Notes: a model not told the origin generated them from the letters alone. Positions 11,501-21,238 are shown, counted from the stretch's first letter. The stretch: DNA of 24,658 bases from Halocafeteria seosinensis (GCA_001687465.1 LVLI01000857.1:1-24658), one strand, 5' to 3'. Numbers and translations: made by a program.

Positions 11501-13440
11501 AGCGGATGAACGAGTTTACGGACCCTCCATGGAAAAAGTATCCTAGTATCAAAAACAACTATTTGCAACAAATCTCCCGCCCGATGTATCTCAAGGAGAT
11601 GAGGCAAAGGATAGGTTCAGGCGAATATAAATCACTAGATGACATGGAGACTGATGTCAACTTGATGGTGGACAACTGCAGACATTTTATTACATTCAGC
11701 AATGGAGATCAGAAATTTATTCGAATGGCCGAGAAAATGAGGGAGGCATTTGCTAAGGAAAGGAGAAAAGTTGAACCACTTTTCGAGCAATATTGCAGGA
11801 TGATGGAGGAAGAAACGGGGGAGCATCCTTTAAATCAATCCAGCACCGCCGATGAGGGGATATCCATAGGAACGCCCGAGGAGGAAGCCGCAAAGGACAC
11901 CCAATGTGAGGAATTTCTATCATTTCAAACGGCGATCAACCTTCTTTCGGAACCACGATTCCAAATTTGCATCTCTAGAGCGCTGTATAGCCGGATATTT
12001 TACTGCAGCGAGCACAGCATTCCTCCAAGTGAAGATTATCAATGCATTGTGTTGCTGTCGGTGGCACAGAGACACTCCCAGAAGCAATGGGTTTTGACAA
12101 TGGAGACGCAGTTCCGGAACAACCAACCTCCACCTGTTTTGAAGGAAGATTGGTGTGCTAGCAACAATGTAGAAAAAGCAAGACTCCTTGAAGCTACCAT
12201 AGCTTCGGAAGCTTTCCTCGGTTTGAACTCTGTGCTCCTTAATGTGGAGCCCAGCAATCACCAGAAAAACCAATCTTACTCGGATATCCTTCAGGAAAGT
12301 TTGACTTATTTGTCTAGAAGCTCGCATCTAGGTCTTTGTTTAGCCCTTCAGGTGTTCCATACCAGCACTGGCCAGAAAGTCCCCGTAGACATGCGGGTCA
12401 AAGCGGTAGAGATCGGTGTCCCTGTCTTAACAAAGCCTCTGCTAGAATCTTTAAGCACCCTTGACGGTCTTCCGTCAGACCTGTTTTCGACGTTGACGGA
12501 CCTGAGCTCTAAGCTGCAGTTTGAGACATTTGAAGAGTTGTCTCAACAAGGATTGCTCAATTTCAAACAATGCGTAAATGAGCAGTCCAGTGAACCTAAA
12601 TGTCCGATTCAATGTATGGACTTTTGTGTTCTCGTCACCACTGTAATGGATGTAATTTGGTGTTTTTCTCTCAAAGTTGCCAAAAGATCTCAGCAACTAT
12701 CGGGAAGCAACGTTGGAGCCTTGGAGTTCGGTTCTAAGGACCGTGTCATGTGGATATTGGAGGATTGGTTTCCACGACTGATGCTGGTTTCTCGACTCTT
12801 GGGATCATACAAGTTTGCATTTTCTATACCGTGGAGGACGGTATGTCTGCCGTTGGTTCACTATTCTTTCGGGGTTTTGTTGTCATATCTTCTCAAGCAC
12901 AAAGTGAGTTTTATATGTAGAATCTTGTCGTGAAATTAAATGTGCTGTGATGTATGGTAATTGTTTAAACCCTGCAGCTCTTGAAAGATGATGAAGCTGG
13001 CCGACTCTTGCACAGGGCTTTGTGGACTCTCGGTGCTCGCAAAGGAAGGCTCGTAAAGCTGTGGAATACGAGTATGTTCGATGATACCCGAGCAGTGTAC
13101 GATAACATTTGTTGCAGTAAGTAGATTTCCCGCTTTGTTTGGCAGCTACAATCAGCAGTTTGACTCCGTTTATTGCTCCCCGCAACCAGATTATCTGCGC
13201 GACTTCGATCGATCAGCGCACGGACTTCCACCGGCTTACCTTCACTCCGCCGTGATGACTCCTTGGGGGCAAGAGCTAAAGTATAAGACACCGGGGAATG
13301 AAAGTCGCCGAAGTCTTACTTCAGGTACACCGAGAGGTTTAAGGACGTTTAGTCCCATGAATGATGGCACAAGAAACAGCGCTTCCAAGAGGGCGCCTCC
13401 TATGAACGATGACCAGGGTTCCAAGAAACCCCGGCTCTGA
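8502..13440 (+). CDS. NELF-B/COBRA1 homologue with embedded bromodomain and long Ser/Thr-rich N-terminus
   Basis: Six exons are inferred: 8502-10374, 10448-10617, 10692-10846, 10920-12903, 12978-13116 and 13190-13440 (1523 residues; human NELF-B is about 580). Residues 1-560 are Ser/Thr/Ala-rich and disordered. NELF-B similarity starts near residue 575 (NPETLQQFVEDCGPKVEAI), continues across the first splice junctions (FPE|MLPPDKRLK), then KPRAQENLNKI...YQLVCKWL. The match breaks after DPYAKLLKELISTVCARD. A basic linker and a bromodomain (about residues 918-1029; ISRPMYLKEMRQRI, GEYKSLDDMETDVNLMVDNC) follow. NELF-B-like sequence then resumes at LLSEPRFQICISRAL...IPPSEDYQCIVLLSVAQ and continues with helical, HEAT-like sequence. 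NELF holds RNA polymerase II at promoter-proximal pauses in the nucleus. The C-terminal 80 residues are basic and Pro/Gly/Ser-rich. The gene is convergent with SUCLG1, 120 bp away. Confidence 0.8.
9225..9410 (+). repeat. Three imperfect 66-bp tandem repeats inside the NELF-B N-terminal extension
   Basis: Units start at about 9225, 9291 and 9357. Each encodes about 22 residues of the form (E/G)xSDxxNTxVCxxxxSQTV, with the third unit degrading after CTETV. The repeat lies in the disordered Ser/Thr-rich region and conserves one cysteine per unit. It looks like a recent in-frame minisatellite expansion. Confidence 0.75.
11473..11806 (+). other. Bromodomain-coding segment within the NELF-B gene
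   Basis: This part of exon 4 encodes a bromodomain of about 110 residues: helix Z, a ZA loop with PPWKKYPS and the RPMYLKEMRQRI helix-A core, then GEYKSLDDMETDVNLMVDNC for helices A and B. The position normally held by the acetyl-lysine-anchoring Asn (last residue of NCxxYN) reads Ile here (NCRHFI), with an Asn four residues later in SNGD. It is contiguous in the same exon with NELF-B-like sequence on both sides, so it is not a neighbouring gene mis-joined by splicing. Confidence 0.75.
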
Positions 13441-13560
13441 GTTGAAAAACAAGACTGAAGAAAGAGCAACCTACAAGCAGACAATTTCCCCAATATATGC
13501 TAGCTCGTATATTCTGTTTCGATTGGGTTTAAGCGCGTAAAAGCAATTAATGGCATTTTG
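13441..13560. terminator. Convergent 3' intergenic region, NELF-B and SUCLG1
   Basis: Only 120 bases separate the two stop codons, so both polyadenylation sites must lie here or the transcripts overlap. I do not see a canonical AATAAA. The assignment is by position. Confidence 0.4.
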
Positions 13561-15012
13561 TTAAGCCTTTCCGGCGTTTTGCATAGCTTCCAACATTGTT
13601 GCACCTATTTGAGCAGGCGATTTGGCAACCTGAACACCGGCATCCTCCAAAGCTTTTATCTTTTCATTTGCACCGCCTTTACCACCGGCAATGATGGCAC
13701 CAGCGTGTCCCATACGACGTCCTGGTGGTGCAGTAAGTCCTGCAATGAAGCCGACAACGGGCTTCTTCGGGTCACCGTGCTGCTGCAGCCATTCAGCAGC
13801 TTCCTCTTCGGCCTGGCCACCAATCTCACCAATCATAACAATTCCTTCCGTTTCTGGGTCATTCGTAAACCGTTCTAAGCAATCAACAAAACTCGTTCCA
13901 TTGAATGGATCTCCTCCGATACCAACACAAGTACTCTGGCCCAACCCAACGCCTGTTGTTTGGGCAACAGCTTCATATGTAAGAGTACCCGATCGAGATA
14001 CAATTCCTATCTTTCCTTTCTTGTGGATGTATCCTGGCATAATGCCCATCTTACATTCATCCGGCTTGATGATACCCGGGCAGTTTGGTCCAATTAACCG
14101 AGTTTTATTTTGTGTTTTCAATGCTTGCTTGACACGGACCATATCTTGCTGCGGAATTCCTTCCGTAATGCAAACCACTAGCGGTATCTCAGCTTCAATC
14201 GATTCCATAATCGCTCCAGCTGCTACGGGCGGCGGAACAAACAAGACACTAGCATTGGCTCCACCATTCTTCATACCCTGTAGATGGAGGAAACGACAGA
14301 CATTTTCCAACTAATTAATGCAATGTCAAAAGTTTCTGGGATCGCGACTAGTCAGTCTTCGCCCAAAAAAAGAAACAAACACAGGCTCACGAAAACAGAC
14401 GCAGACCAGAGAGCGAGCCAGCAGAATCGCCGGGTTACATGCTACTTTCATCAGACACACGCACTTACGTCTTGAACGGAGCCAAAAACGGGAAGACCTA
14501 AATGCGTTTCTCCAGCGCGCTTGGGGTTGGTTCCTCCGACCAAGTCGGTGCCATATTCAATCATTTGCTCAGAGTGGAATGTACCCTGCAGAAACCATTC
14601 ATGATGCAAGATTAATGTACCTTCCTTTTATCCAATATAGAGGGTGTATACAGCAGCTATCCGAGCAAAAACTTTGCTCCGGGGGGCAAATTTCCCCTTT
14701 GAAAACTACAAAAGCACCAGGATACAATCCATAGGGAACTTTCGGGGGACGCCCTATTCCAGGGGAAGATGTTCTCGCTGAAGCACGTCAAGAGCAGAGC
14801 CTCCAGCGCGTCTAATTTCCACCTACCTGTTTTCCTGTGAAGCCTTGCACAAGCACTTTTGTGTGTTTATTGACCCATACTCGCGGTTCTTCGCCTTGCG
14901 GGTAGAGATCTTTCTGTTCAATGGACGAAAAACAGGCTCGTCCCGTGGGGATTTTCGAGGCCTTATGCAGCGTCTGCACAGGTCTCGTTTGCTTCAAAAT
15001 GCGCTGCAACAT
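13561..15012 (-). CDS. SUCLG1: Succinyl-CoA ligase (synthetase) alpha subunit, mitochondrial
   Basis: Three minus-strand exons are inferred: 15012-14827, 14585-14469 and 14277-13561 (339 residues, matching the usual length of about 340). The enzyme interconverts succinyl-CoA and succinate with substrate-level NTP formation in the TCA cycle, as a heterodimer with a beta subunit. The first 30 residues are rich in Arg/Lys and lack acidic residues, typical of a matrix presequence. The core starts [16 protein letters not shown], and the splice gives the CoA-binding motif [13 protein letters not shown]. Also seen are [52 protein letters not shown] and the phosphohistidine loop [16 protein letters not shown]. 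The two introns (241 and 191 nt) are about three times longer than all others in the window. Confidence 0.95.
14661..14682. repeat. Hairpin-forming inverted repeat inside SUCLG1 intron 1
   Basis: The arms gagcaaa and tttgctc are separated by three bases, with flanking CC/GG allowing extension with one bulge. It lies within the 241-nt intron. It could be a structured intronic element or simple chance; nothing else identifies it. Confidence 0.4.
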
Positions 15013-15148
15013 TGTCCTGGACGTCAGAGTTAACCGCTACTGTACTCAAAAAGGCGTATCATCGGCTATAATCAACCAATATCCTCGCTAAGGTATCTTG
15101 GCTCGATTGAATTCCTGCCGACACGACAATCTTTTCTGATACATTACA
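15013..15148. promoter_or_regulatory. Short divergent intergenic region upstream of SUCLG1
   Basis: These 136 bases separate the SUCLG1 start from the ATG of the candidate small gene on the other strand. If the small gene is real this is a compact bidirectional promoter; if not, the SUCLG1 upstream region extends to the dynein light chain gene at 15652. No core promoter motif stands out. Confidence 0.35.
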
Positions 15149-15457
15149 ATGAATACAACAATCTTTTCGCAGACGTTGGTCGAACTTCAACTTCAAGCGG
15201 CGGCGAAAATTCATCAGCAGGAGCATGCTGCATGCATCTTCGGATACAATGGTAGGTAAATTGTCAATTCAAGTTTAGGCGGGGAATGGAGCAACGTCGC
15301 TCCATTTTCCCAATGGACCATGGTAGAAGGATCCACGCCCAACTTCACAAAGTTGGATTTCCGGGCGGATTTCCCGGAAATCCGGGCTCGTATTCAAAAC
15401 GACGGGAAAGATGGCAGAGAGTGCATGTTTCAGTTTGTTGTCACTCTGCATTTCTAA
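15149..15457 (+). CDS. Candidate small two-exon gene, unrecognised
   Basis: An ATG at 15149 opens a protein-like frame (LQAAAKIHQQEHAACIFGYN) that hits a stop in a donor-like site (ggtaggtaaat, 15251-15261). The same frame resumes downstream and reads to TAA at 15455-15457 (TPNFTKLDFRADFPEIRARI, then GRECMFQFVVTLHF). Two splices fit the frame: donor 15252 to acceptor 15326 (75 nt, the usual size here; about 77 residues) or to acceptor 15278 (27 nt, retaining an extra segment EWSNVAPFSQWTMV). A further optional intron, 15390-15460, would switch to another C-terminus ending at 15573. I do not recognise the family. It lies head-to-head with SUCLG1 and upstream of the dynein light chain gene. The coding character is my reading; a chance frame cannot be excluded. 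Confidence 0.4.
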
Positions 15458-15651
15458 CAGCTCGGTACTGTATCTATGTTAGCTGTGTGGAGCGTACAAA
15501 GCACGTAATTTGGTGGAAGGAGCAAAGTTCAACTTGGCCTGGAATTACCGTTAACCAAGCTTATCTTACGTAAAGCTCTGCTGTTAATTCCATAGCAGCA
15601 ACATTAACAGGTTAGAGAGAGGAGAAGGTAGAAAAATAAGCAGGAGGAAAG

Positions 15652-16169
15652 ATGACTAACGTACAGCCGACATTTCGCTTAGAACCGACAGAGGAAAACA
15701 GATTCCGTCCTTCGGCCGTGCGAGATATTTGTGAACAAGTGGTCAAACAACATTTAGAAGGCAAGCAATGGGATCCCGAAGAAGAAACAGTATGGACAGC
15801 ACAAATTACAGACGATGTGAAGGCCAAAGTTAAAGGTGCGTGTACCTCGATTGCAGTCAACTCCATCTTGAGGGGACAAGCACCGAATTTTTTGTTGCTA
15901 TGCAGCATTGAAAATTCCCCGATATAAAATTGTAGTCCAAGCTGCACTCGGACAGAAGCGAAAGCAAGGTGCACGTGTAGCCTCGAGATGTTTATGGGAT
16001 ATCAATACGGATAACTATGCGAGTTACTCATTCGAAAACGTAAGTCCACGACACTGCTCATAAGGGCAACATTTACTCATCAGGGTATTTCATTTTACTC
16101 TTCCGCTTTTTGTAAGCTCAGTCTTCTATATGGTGCACTGTTATGGTGTTTGCTTGCTACTGTGAATAG
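15652..16169 (+). CDS. DYNLT2B: Tctex-type dynein light chain, DYNLT2B/TCTEX1D2-like
   Basis: Three exons are inferred: 15652-15835, 15906-16039 and 16122-16169 (introns 70 and 82 nt), giving 121 residues. The protein starts with the family pattern PTFRLEPTEENRFRPSAVRDI, continues through a helical region to the splice junction VK|ALKIPRYKIVVQA, then GQKRKQGARVASRCLWD and TDNYASYSFEN, and ends SSIWCTVMVFACYCE. This order and length match DYNLT2B, a light chain of the intraflagellar transport dynein-2 complex and of some axonemal dyneins. It implies, but does not prove, that the organism or a life stage builds cilia. Without the two splices the reading frame stops at 15927 inside intron-derived sequence, so the intron model is needed. 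Confidence 0.88.
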
Positions 16170-16900
16170 AAGGATATCGAAACAATTCTTCTGCCCTGAC
16201 AACGGACGATTGACTTCAGCGCTTGTAAGAGTGTTATTCACAGGCGCATAGGTTGTGAGTGTGCAGCGTTACGAATAGCGGGTGTGAACCTAGATAAGAG
16301 TGCTAGCGAACATTTCGCCAAGTCGTTGTCGTAGGATGCCAGGTTTCTCGTTCCATACATTGAAGTCCAAAGCGAATACAACTCTACGTCTCCTTTCTTT
16401 ACTTCTTCGGCCAAACACCCTCCACTCTCTCTGGTTCGGCAGGGTGACGTTTCCTTCTGGGGATGGGGCTTGAACACTTCCCATGGCTACTGACGTCTAC
16501 ACAAACGCACCGTGTACCGGTGGGGTAGGGTAGTAGCAGTAGTAGTGCGTGTGAGTTTGGGGTACGTGGTCTTGAAGTTGAGGCTGGCGAAACGGTTGGT
16601 GAACGTCAATACAGAAGGACGGGGATCCCAGGCAAAACAGGATTAGCACACTCCATTGTGGGTTGCTATATGATTTATTCACGGGAGTGCATCATTTGGC
16701 ACTGTTCGCTCCTGTTCACTTCTTGTCTATAGTGGCCAGTTTTGAACAGGTTGGGTGCAAAGTTGTAGGATCCCATACTGACAAATTGTTGGCACACGAA
16801 TTGCGAATTTCCCTGGTGATTCATTTTGCCTTGGATTTGGTTGGACTGATTTGCGCAGGACCCTTGGTGTTATCTTACGAGGCCCGTTCCTGCAATCAAG
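16170..16900. other. Intergenic: DYNLT2B to WD40 gene
   Basis: About 730 bases. Minus-strand open frames at 16238-16484 and 16497-16682 and a plus-strand frame at 16663-16974 exist, but they overlap each other or the WD40 start and show no recognisable motif. A G/T-rich stretch with GTAGTAGCAGTAGTAG lies near 16530-16546. I call no gene here. Confidence 0.35.
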
Positions 16901-18937
16901 ATGAACGTTTCTCAATCAAGTCGGGCTACGAGTCCGAAGCCGGGATCCCACGATCTGTTCGGCGTAGACTATGAGAAGATAACCAAGGAAACTCCCACTT
17001 TTATTGCCTCCCAAAGGCGACAGAAGGTGGCGGAGAAGAAGGAGGATGCTAGTTCGGGAGACTCCAGCAGTTTACAAACTTCCGACTTGATGTCGGGGAG
17101 AACCAAGGCCTCGTTTGTACGGAAATCAGACGGCAAAGGATTCAACATTGCCGGTGGTACGCCTAAGGCGTCAACTTCGGGGAGCGAATTTCGCACTGTT
17201 CGAGGAGGGATGGTGCATACGGATACGTCGCAACCACCTCCCACGGGTGTCACGAGTAGAACAGCTCGCTCCACGGGGCAAAAGAAAACAGACTTGCAAA
17301 CGGAGACAGGAAGCAAGAGTGTCCGAGAAGAGGATAGAGGGTTCGACGAATCGGACGAGGAATCGGATGAAGGTGGTAAAAAAAAGAAGAAAGACGACAA
17401 ACTGAAAGAAGTAGACGTCGACTTAACACCAGAAGAGAAAATTTTAGCCCGAAGAAGACGGGAACGCTTAATCGAAATCCAGAATAAGTTAACGGCGAAC
17501 AAAAAAGTCGAAGCCACGGATACTAAGAGACATGGGTTAGTATGCAAATTAAGAAACTCTCATACGCTAGCAGTGATACGCTGCCAGTACGCTCGGGACG
17601 GAAATCATATCCTTACGGGTTCCTATGATAGGAAAGCGATCGTGTGGGATATCAAGCATCAAAAGCTGAAACGCGTATACAGAGGCCACAACGATATGAT
17701 TAACGACGTCCAATTTAGTCCGGATAGGAGAAATGCCATGGTAGCGACAGTATCATCAGATAGTACTTGCAAAATTTGGGACAAGAAGACAGGAAAATGT
17801 AAAGTTACACTTTCTGGTGAGCACCGATTTGCTGTCTATACCCTGTCATGGTCCCCCGACGGAAAGCTTTTAGCCACTGCGGGAGAAGATAGAGACATTG
17901 TGGTGTGGAATCTGGAGTTAATCCTGGAAGCGAAGGCCAAAGAGCGACGACAGCGGCGAGAAGCGGAAGGCGCACAAGCAGCGGAGGCAGAGGACGAGGA
18001 CGAAACCATTCTGGACGAGGATTTCGTGAAAAATAAAATGTTTGGCTCGCCATCGAACGTACACGGTGGGTTATTCGTTTCAAATGGGTGTCCAGCTTTT
18101 GTCTCGGTTAGGAGATGTGTTATCACGTTTGCAGGGCACACGGGACCGATACGCCGCATCGCGTTTTTCCAGAAAGGAACGCATATTATTTCCTGTGGAG
18201 ACGATGCAACAATAAAATTCTGGAAACTAAACGTCAGCCGAGGTGAGTGACATTTATTTTAATAGGAGACGATCTAGTAGTTTGACTCCGATATTAACAC
18301 TCAGGTGGTGGTGGAACTGTCGAAAGGACATTAACGAGCCACACTTCTGCGGTCTTGGATATAGCGCTAAACAAGGACGAGACGAGACTTGCCAGTGCCA
18401 GTCGTGATGGAACTGTGAGAATCTGGTGGACCCGGAGCGGAGTCTGCTCTAGAACACTATTTGGTCACCAGGGGTAAGACGGCGAATGGAATGAATTGCC
18501 ATGTGTCATGTCAACACCTATTTTCAAACGCTAATTCGTTTTGATCAGGACGGTTTATGCGGTTGCATTCACGCCAGAGGAAAACGGACGTCGCGTTATA
18601 TCAGGAAGCCATGATCTAAGTTGCATTGTTTGGGAGACTGAAACTGGTCTTCCTTTGCAGAGAATGCTGAACATTCACAAGTCCTACATTCTAGGTATAA
18701 GCGTCCGCCACGATGGGCTCCAATTTGCATCGGCTTCAGGAGATCGAACGATCGGGATTTGGAGAGCCTTAGCACCAACCCGTTGGGATAGAGTAAGAAT
18801 GTTGCTTTGACATGTCTTCTGGTTCTTCTTTATGGTTCGGAATCACCGTGGTGCAGTTTCGCGATGGGATACAAAATGCGGCTACTTCACTTGTGCAGTC
18901 TATCACGGATTCTCTTGGAGTGGCACGAGAAGATTGA
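16901..18937 (+). CDS. WD40-repeat protein with N-terminal disordered/charged region
   Basis: Four exons are inferred: 16901-18242, 18305-18473, 18549-18792 and 18857-18937 (introns 62, 75 and 64 nt; 611 residues). Residues 1-150 are Ser/Thr/Gly-rich and disordered. Residues about 150-205 are strongly charged (KKKKKDDK, then TPEEKILARRRRERLIEIQNK) and probably coiled coil. From about 211 there are seven WD40 repeats with typical ends (VWDI, IWDK, VWNL, FWKL, IWWT, VWET, IWRA), enough for one seven-bladed propeller. A charged insert of about 60 residues (KAKERRQRR...EDEDETILDED) separates repeats 3 and 4. Splice junctions fall in frame within repeat-consistent sequence (FGHQ|GTVYAVAFTP). The short last exon adds a 26-residue tail. 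It is probably a scaffold; I cannot assign it to a specific complex. Confidence 0.88.
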
Positions 18938-20148
18938 TTACCGTAGAGACAGCGTAGACGCGTATTCTCTACATGATGTTCAATGAGAAAATGAGAATGT
19001 ACGCCTCAACAGCTTTAAGTGGGTGCATGGCGTCGGACCTCACTTGTTCCTAACAACGTAGCCCGCAACAACAATTCAATGGAGCCCACTTATTCCTTAG
19101 CGCTTTGCTCTCATGTGCTTCCGCAATTACATGTATTCAGAGACTCGGAACTCTTCATCTCCCGAATAATAAATCAAATACACACAGAATCGCCTACATT
19201 CGTTTTGCGTATTACGAAGAGGTACCAACGTTGCATCATCCGTCCGAAACTTGAGGATACTTGACGAAACGTCTTCAGCCGATGGCAACCTCCAAGAGAG
19301 AGAGAGCAACTAGAGCTGCTGGTACACAATCGAAGAGCGTCAGAATGCGCCAATCCCTGATCAGCCATCAAACTATCTGATTATCACCCGATTCTAATAG
19401 AATTGACGGCACTGACCGCGAGAACGTAAGAACTGCCCCCATCGGATCGGATGCATATTCCCCAAAATATTTTACTTCACGCTAGCGGCATTGTATTATG
19501 ATACTCAGTTGTACCAATTATGTTGATAGGATTCAGTTTCCATTCACCCGAGCACCATGGTTCGCGGACCATCGGGGGACACACACAAATGTGACAGCAG
19601 GGGGACCGATTCGGGACCTTGGCTTGCTGAGCTTAACCGCATTTTGACATCATGTAATGCATTCACTATCCAATAATGCTTTACCGATGCACTCCGAACG
19701 TCAATACACTCTAGGGATCACCATCACCAATTAGTGTCCCTACAACCAGAGTCGAGGAGCTCGAGATCCTATCTTCCGCGTTTATTGCGCCAGCAGACAA
19801 CAGAAATCGGACTCCTTCACTTCCAAATGAAGCTGAGCAACGTCTACAACGTTGCATTGCTTCCTCGCGGAGTAGAGTGACTCTACCTACACCTATTGTG
19901 TAGTCAAAAACGACACTGTGCTTTTCGGTTGATTTATAATACTCTGTTCATTGATTCATGTACAGTGAATAATGTTTCCGATGGCCATCCAGTCGATTTT
20001 GAAGGACTGGCTCGCAACTCCTAGAAACCGCAGCCAGGAAGAAACACTTCTGGCCATCGGGTTAAATATCAGAAATGCCGCAGTTGGTTTAGAAACTTAA
20101 GACCTGCTGCTTCGGTACAATGCCCGAAAAGCACCGCCGCAACTTCTG
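18938..20148. other. Gene-poor stretch
   Basis: About 1.2 kb with no coding frame I would defend. Short frames (19019-19264 plus, 19127-19371 minus) overlap each other without motifs. A 10-bp inverted repeat (ccgatggcca at 19978-19987 and tggccatcgg at 20051-20060, 63-nt loop) lies near its right end. The sequence borders the GLUG pseudogene and may include further decayed material that I cannot identify. Confidence 0.4.
19978..20060. repeat. 10-bp inverted repeat
   Basis: The perfect 10-bp arms ccgatggcca and tggccatcgg are separated by 63 bases. The partial match continues inward (atccag versus ctgg, offset). No associated gene or element is apparent. Confidence 0.4.
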
Positions 20149-21190
20149 TCAAGCATCTCTCTGCAAGCGGAACAAATGAGAATCCGCTACGCAATTCGAA
20201 TCCTCTGACTGATATCGTCGAGGAACCACGATTGGCGTCCTTCCTACATAGCAGAAACTGTCGCCCTTACGGTTTGCCGAACTTCGTGTGGGGGGCGATG
20301 TAGCGGTGGAAGTTGGACGCCCAGTGTTGGAAGAACTCGTACCGGTAGTACTTGTTTTTGTTGCTGAGCTTTTCCTACCAAGACTCCCAGTGTTGGAAGA
20401 ACTCATGGTGTTTCTTGGACTTCCGGTTGCTGAGGCTTTCCTGGGAGTCGAAGTCGGAGAGGCTGAAGAGCTTGCGATTTGGATAAGTCGGATTGGAAGA
20501 TCGACCTCGTTTCTATTACTATTGCTTGCACCAGAACTCCAAACGTCGTCGGCCTATCTTTACATTCCCTCAATAGTGGTACATCGCCCCGAATTTCCGC
20601 CAAGTTTCCAGAAGTGCCCTTAGATCCAGTGGACAATTTAGTGCCGACACCTAATCCCACCAATGTACCACCACTTTAGTCATTATACACTGAATATTTC
20701 ACACCGATAATTCCAGTTGCTTCCCTAGCTATATGTCCTATCATTCCACCCGTATGGATTCCCGTGACTACACCGGAAGCGTAGGAATTCGAGATGAGGA
20801 CGTCACCGCTAGGGTGACTTAACTGAACCCCCGTATTAAAAGCCAGTTATGGTACCTCATGCACCATCACCATTGATAACGCCTCGTGTATAGCAATCAG
20901 AATGTGTACTTCTCCCGCATAGTCTGCAGTATCAGATCCACTGATTCCACCGCTAGATCCCGCCGAAACGTCCCCGAGACTAAAGCATGTCTACAAATCC
21001 ATCTGCATCACTGCCTGCAGTACCACCACCGAAGTGTCCATAATTTTCCCTGTCGAATAAAATAAGACCGGGAGATAAAGACACGTCCATGCGTCCATAC
21101 ATGTACCCACTGATGCCACCTGCCTTCATCCATGGCTTCTTTTCGCATATTTGTTCGATTTTCTTTCTATCGTAGCCCAGTGCAGTACAG
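20149..21190 (-). pseudogene. GLUG-repeat protein pseudogene (5'-truncated, frameshifted)
   Basis: Read on the minus strand this follows the same domain order as GLUG copies A and B, but the frame is broken by at least two frameshifts and several stops. From the right come KAGGISG, then YGHFGGGTAGSDADGFV (repeat 4/5 region) and, after a shift, SLGDVSAGSSGGISG and YAGEVHI. After another shift come CYTRGVINGDG with a stop, NSYASGVVTGIHTGGMIGHI, VKYSVYN with a stop, EIRG, ADDVW, and finally a Ser/Thr-rich tail (SSSASPTSTP) ending at 20149. Repeats 1-2 and the whole N-terminus are missing. Homology stops at about 21190, at the 18-bp palindromic repeat. The order and spacing of surviving motifs make homology certain in my view. 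Confidence 0.85.
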
Positions 21191-21238
21191 TGTTTCACGA
21201 AGTTCGTGTTATTCTAATTACACGAACAATATGAAACA
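21191..21238. repeat. Left palindromic repeat with degenerate inverted partner (hairpin)
   Basis: The sequence tgtttcacgaagttcgtg (21191-21208) contains the near-perfect palindrome cacgaa-g-ttcgtg. Twelve bases later, cacgaacaatatgaaaca (21221-21238) is its inverted, partly degenerate partner, with 7+7 paired bases around a 4x4 mismatch. An exact inverted copy of the 18-mer also lies at 21761-21778. This unit sits at the truncation point of the GLUG pseudogene. Confidence 0.7.

Noticed and set aside
14352-14453. Box C (TGATGA) and box D (CTGA) like motifs in SUCLG1 intron 2, minus strand, suggesting a C/D snoRNA
   Set aside because: The C box lacks the preceding purine, there is no convincing terminal stem, and the motifs are short enough to occur by chance.
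16238-16682. Minus-strand open frames between DYNLT2B and the WD40 gene
   Set aside because: Two frames overlap each other without splice support, and neither encodes a recognisable domain.
20190-20210. T-loop-like string (attcgaatcc) suggesting a tRNA
   Set aside because: No acceptor stem, D-arm or anticodon arm can be placed around it, and it lies in the pseudogene tail.
20288-20623. Plus-strand open frame with repeated PVLEEL-like segments
   Set aside because: It is antisense to the Ser/Thr-rich tail of the GLUG pseudogene, where a short direct repeat (gagttcttccaacactggg) generates the periodicity.
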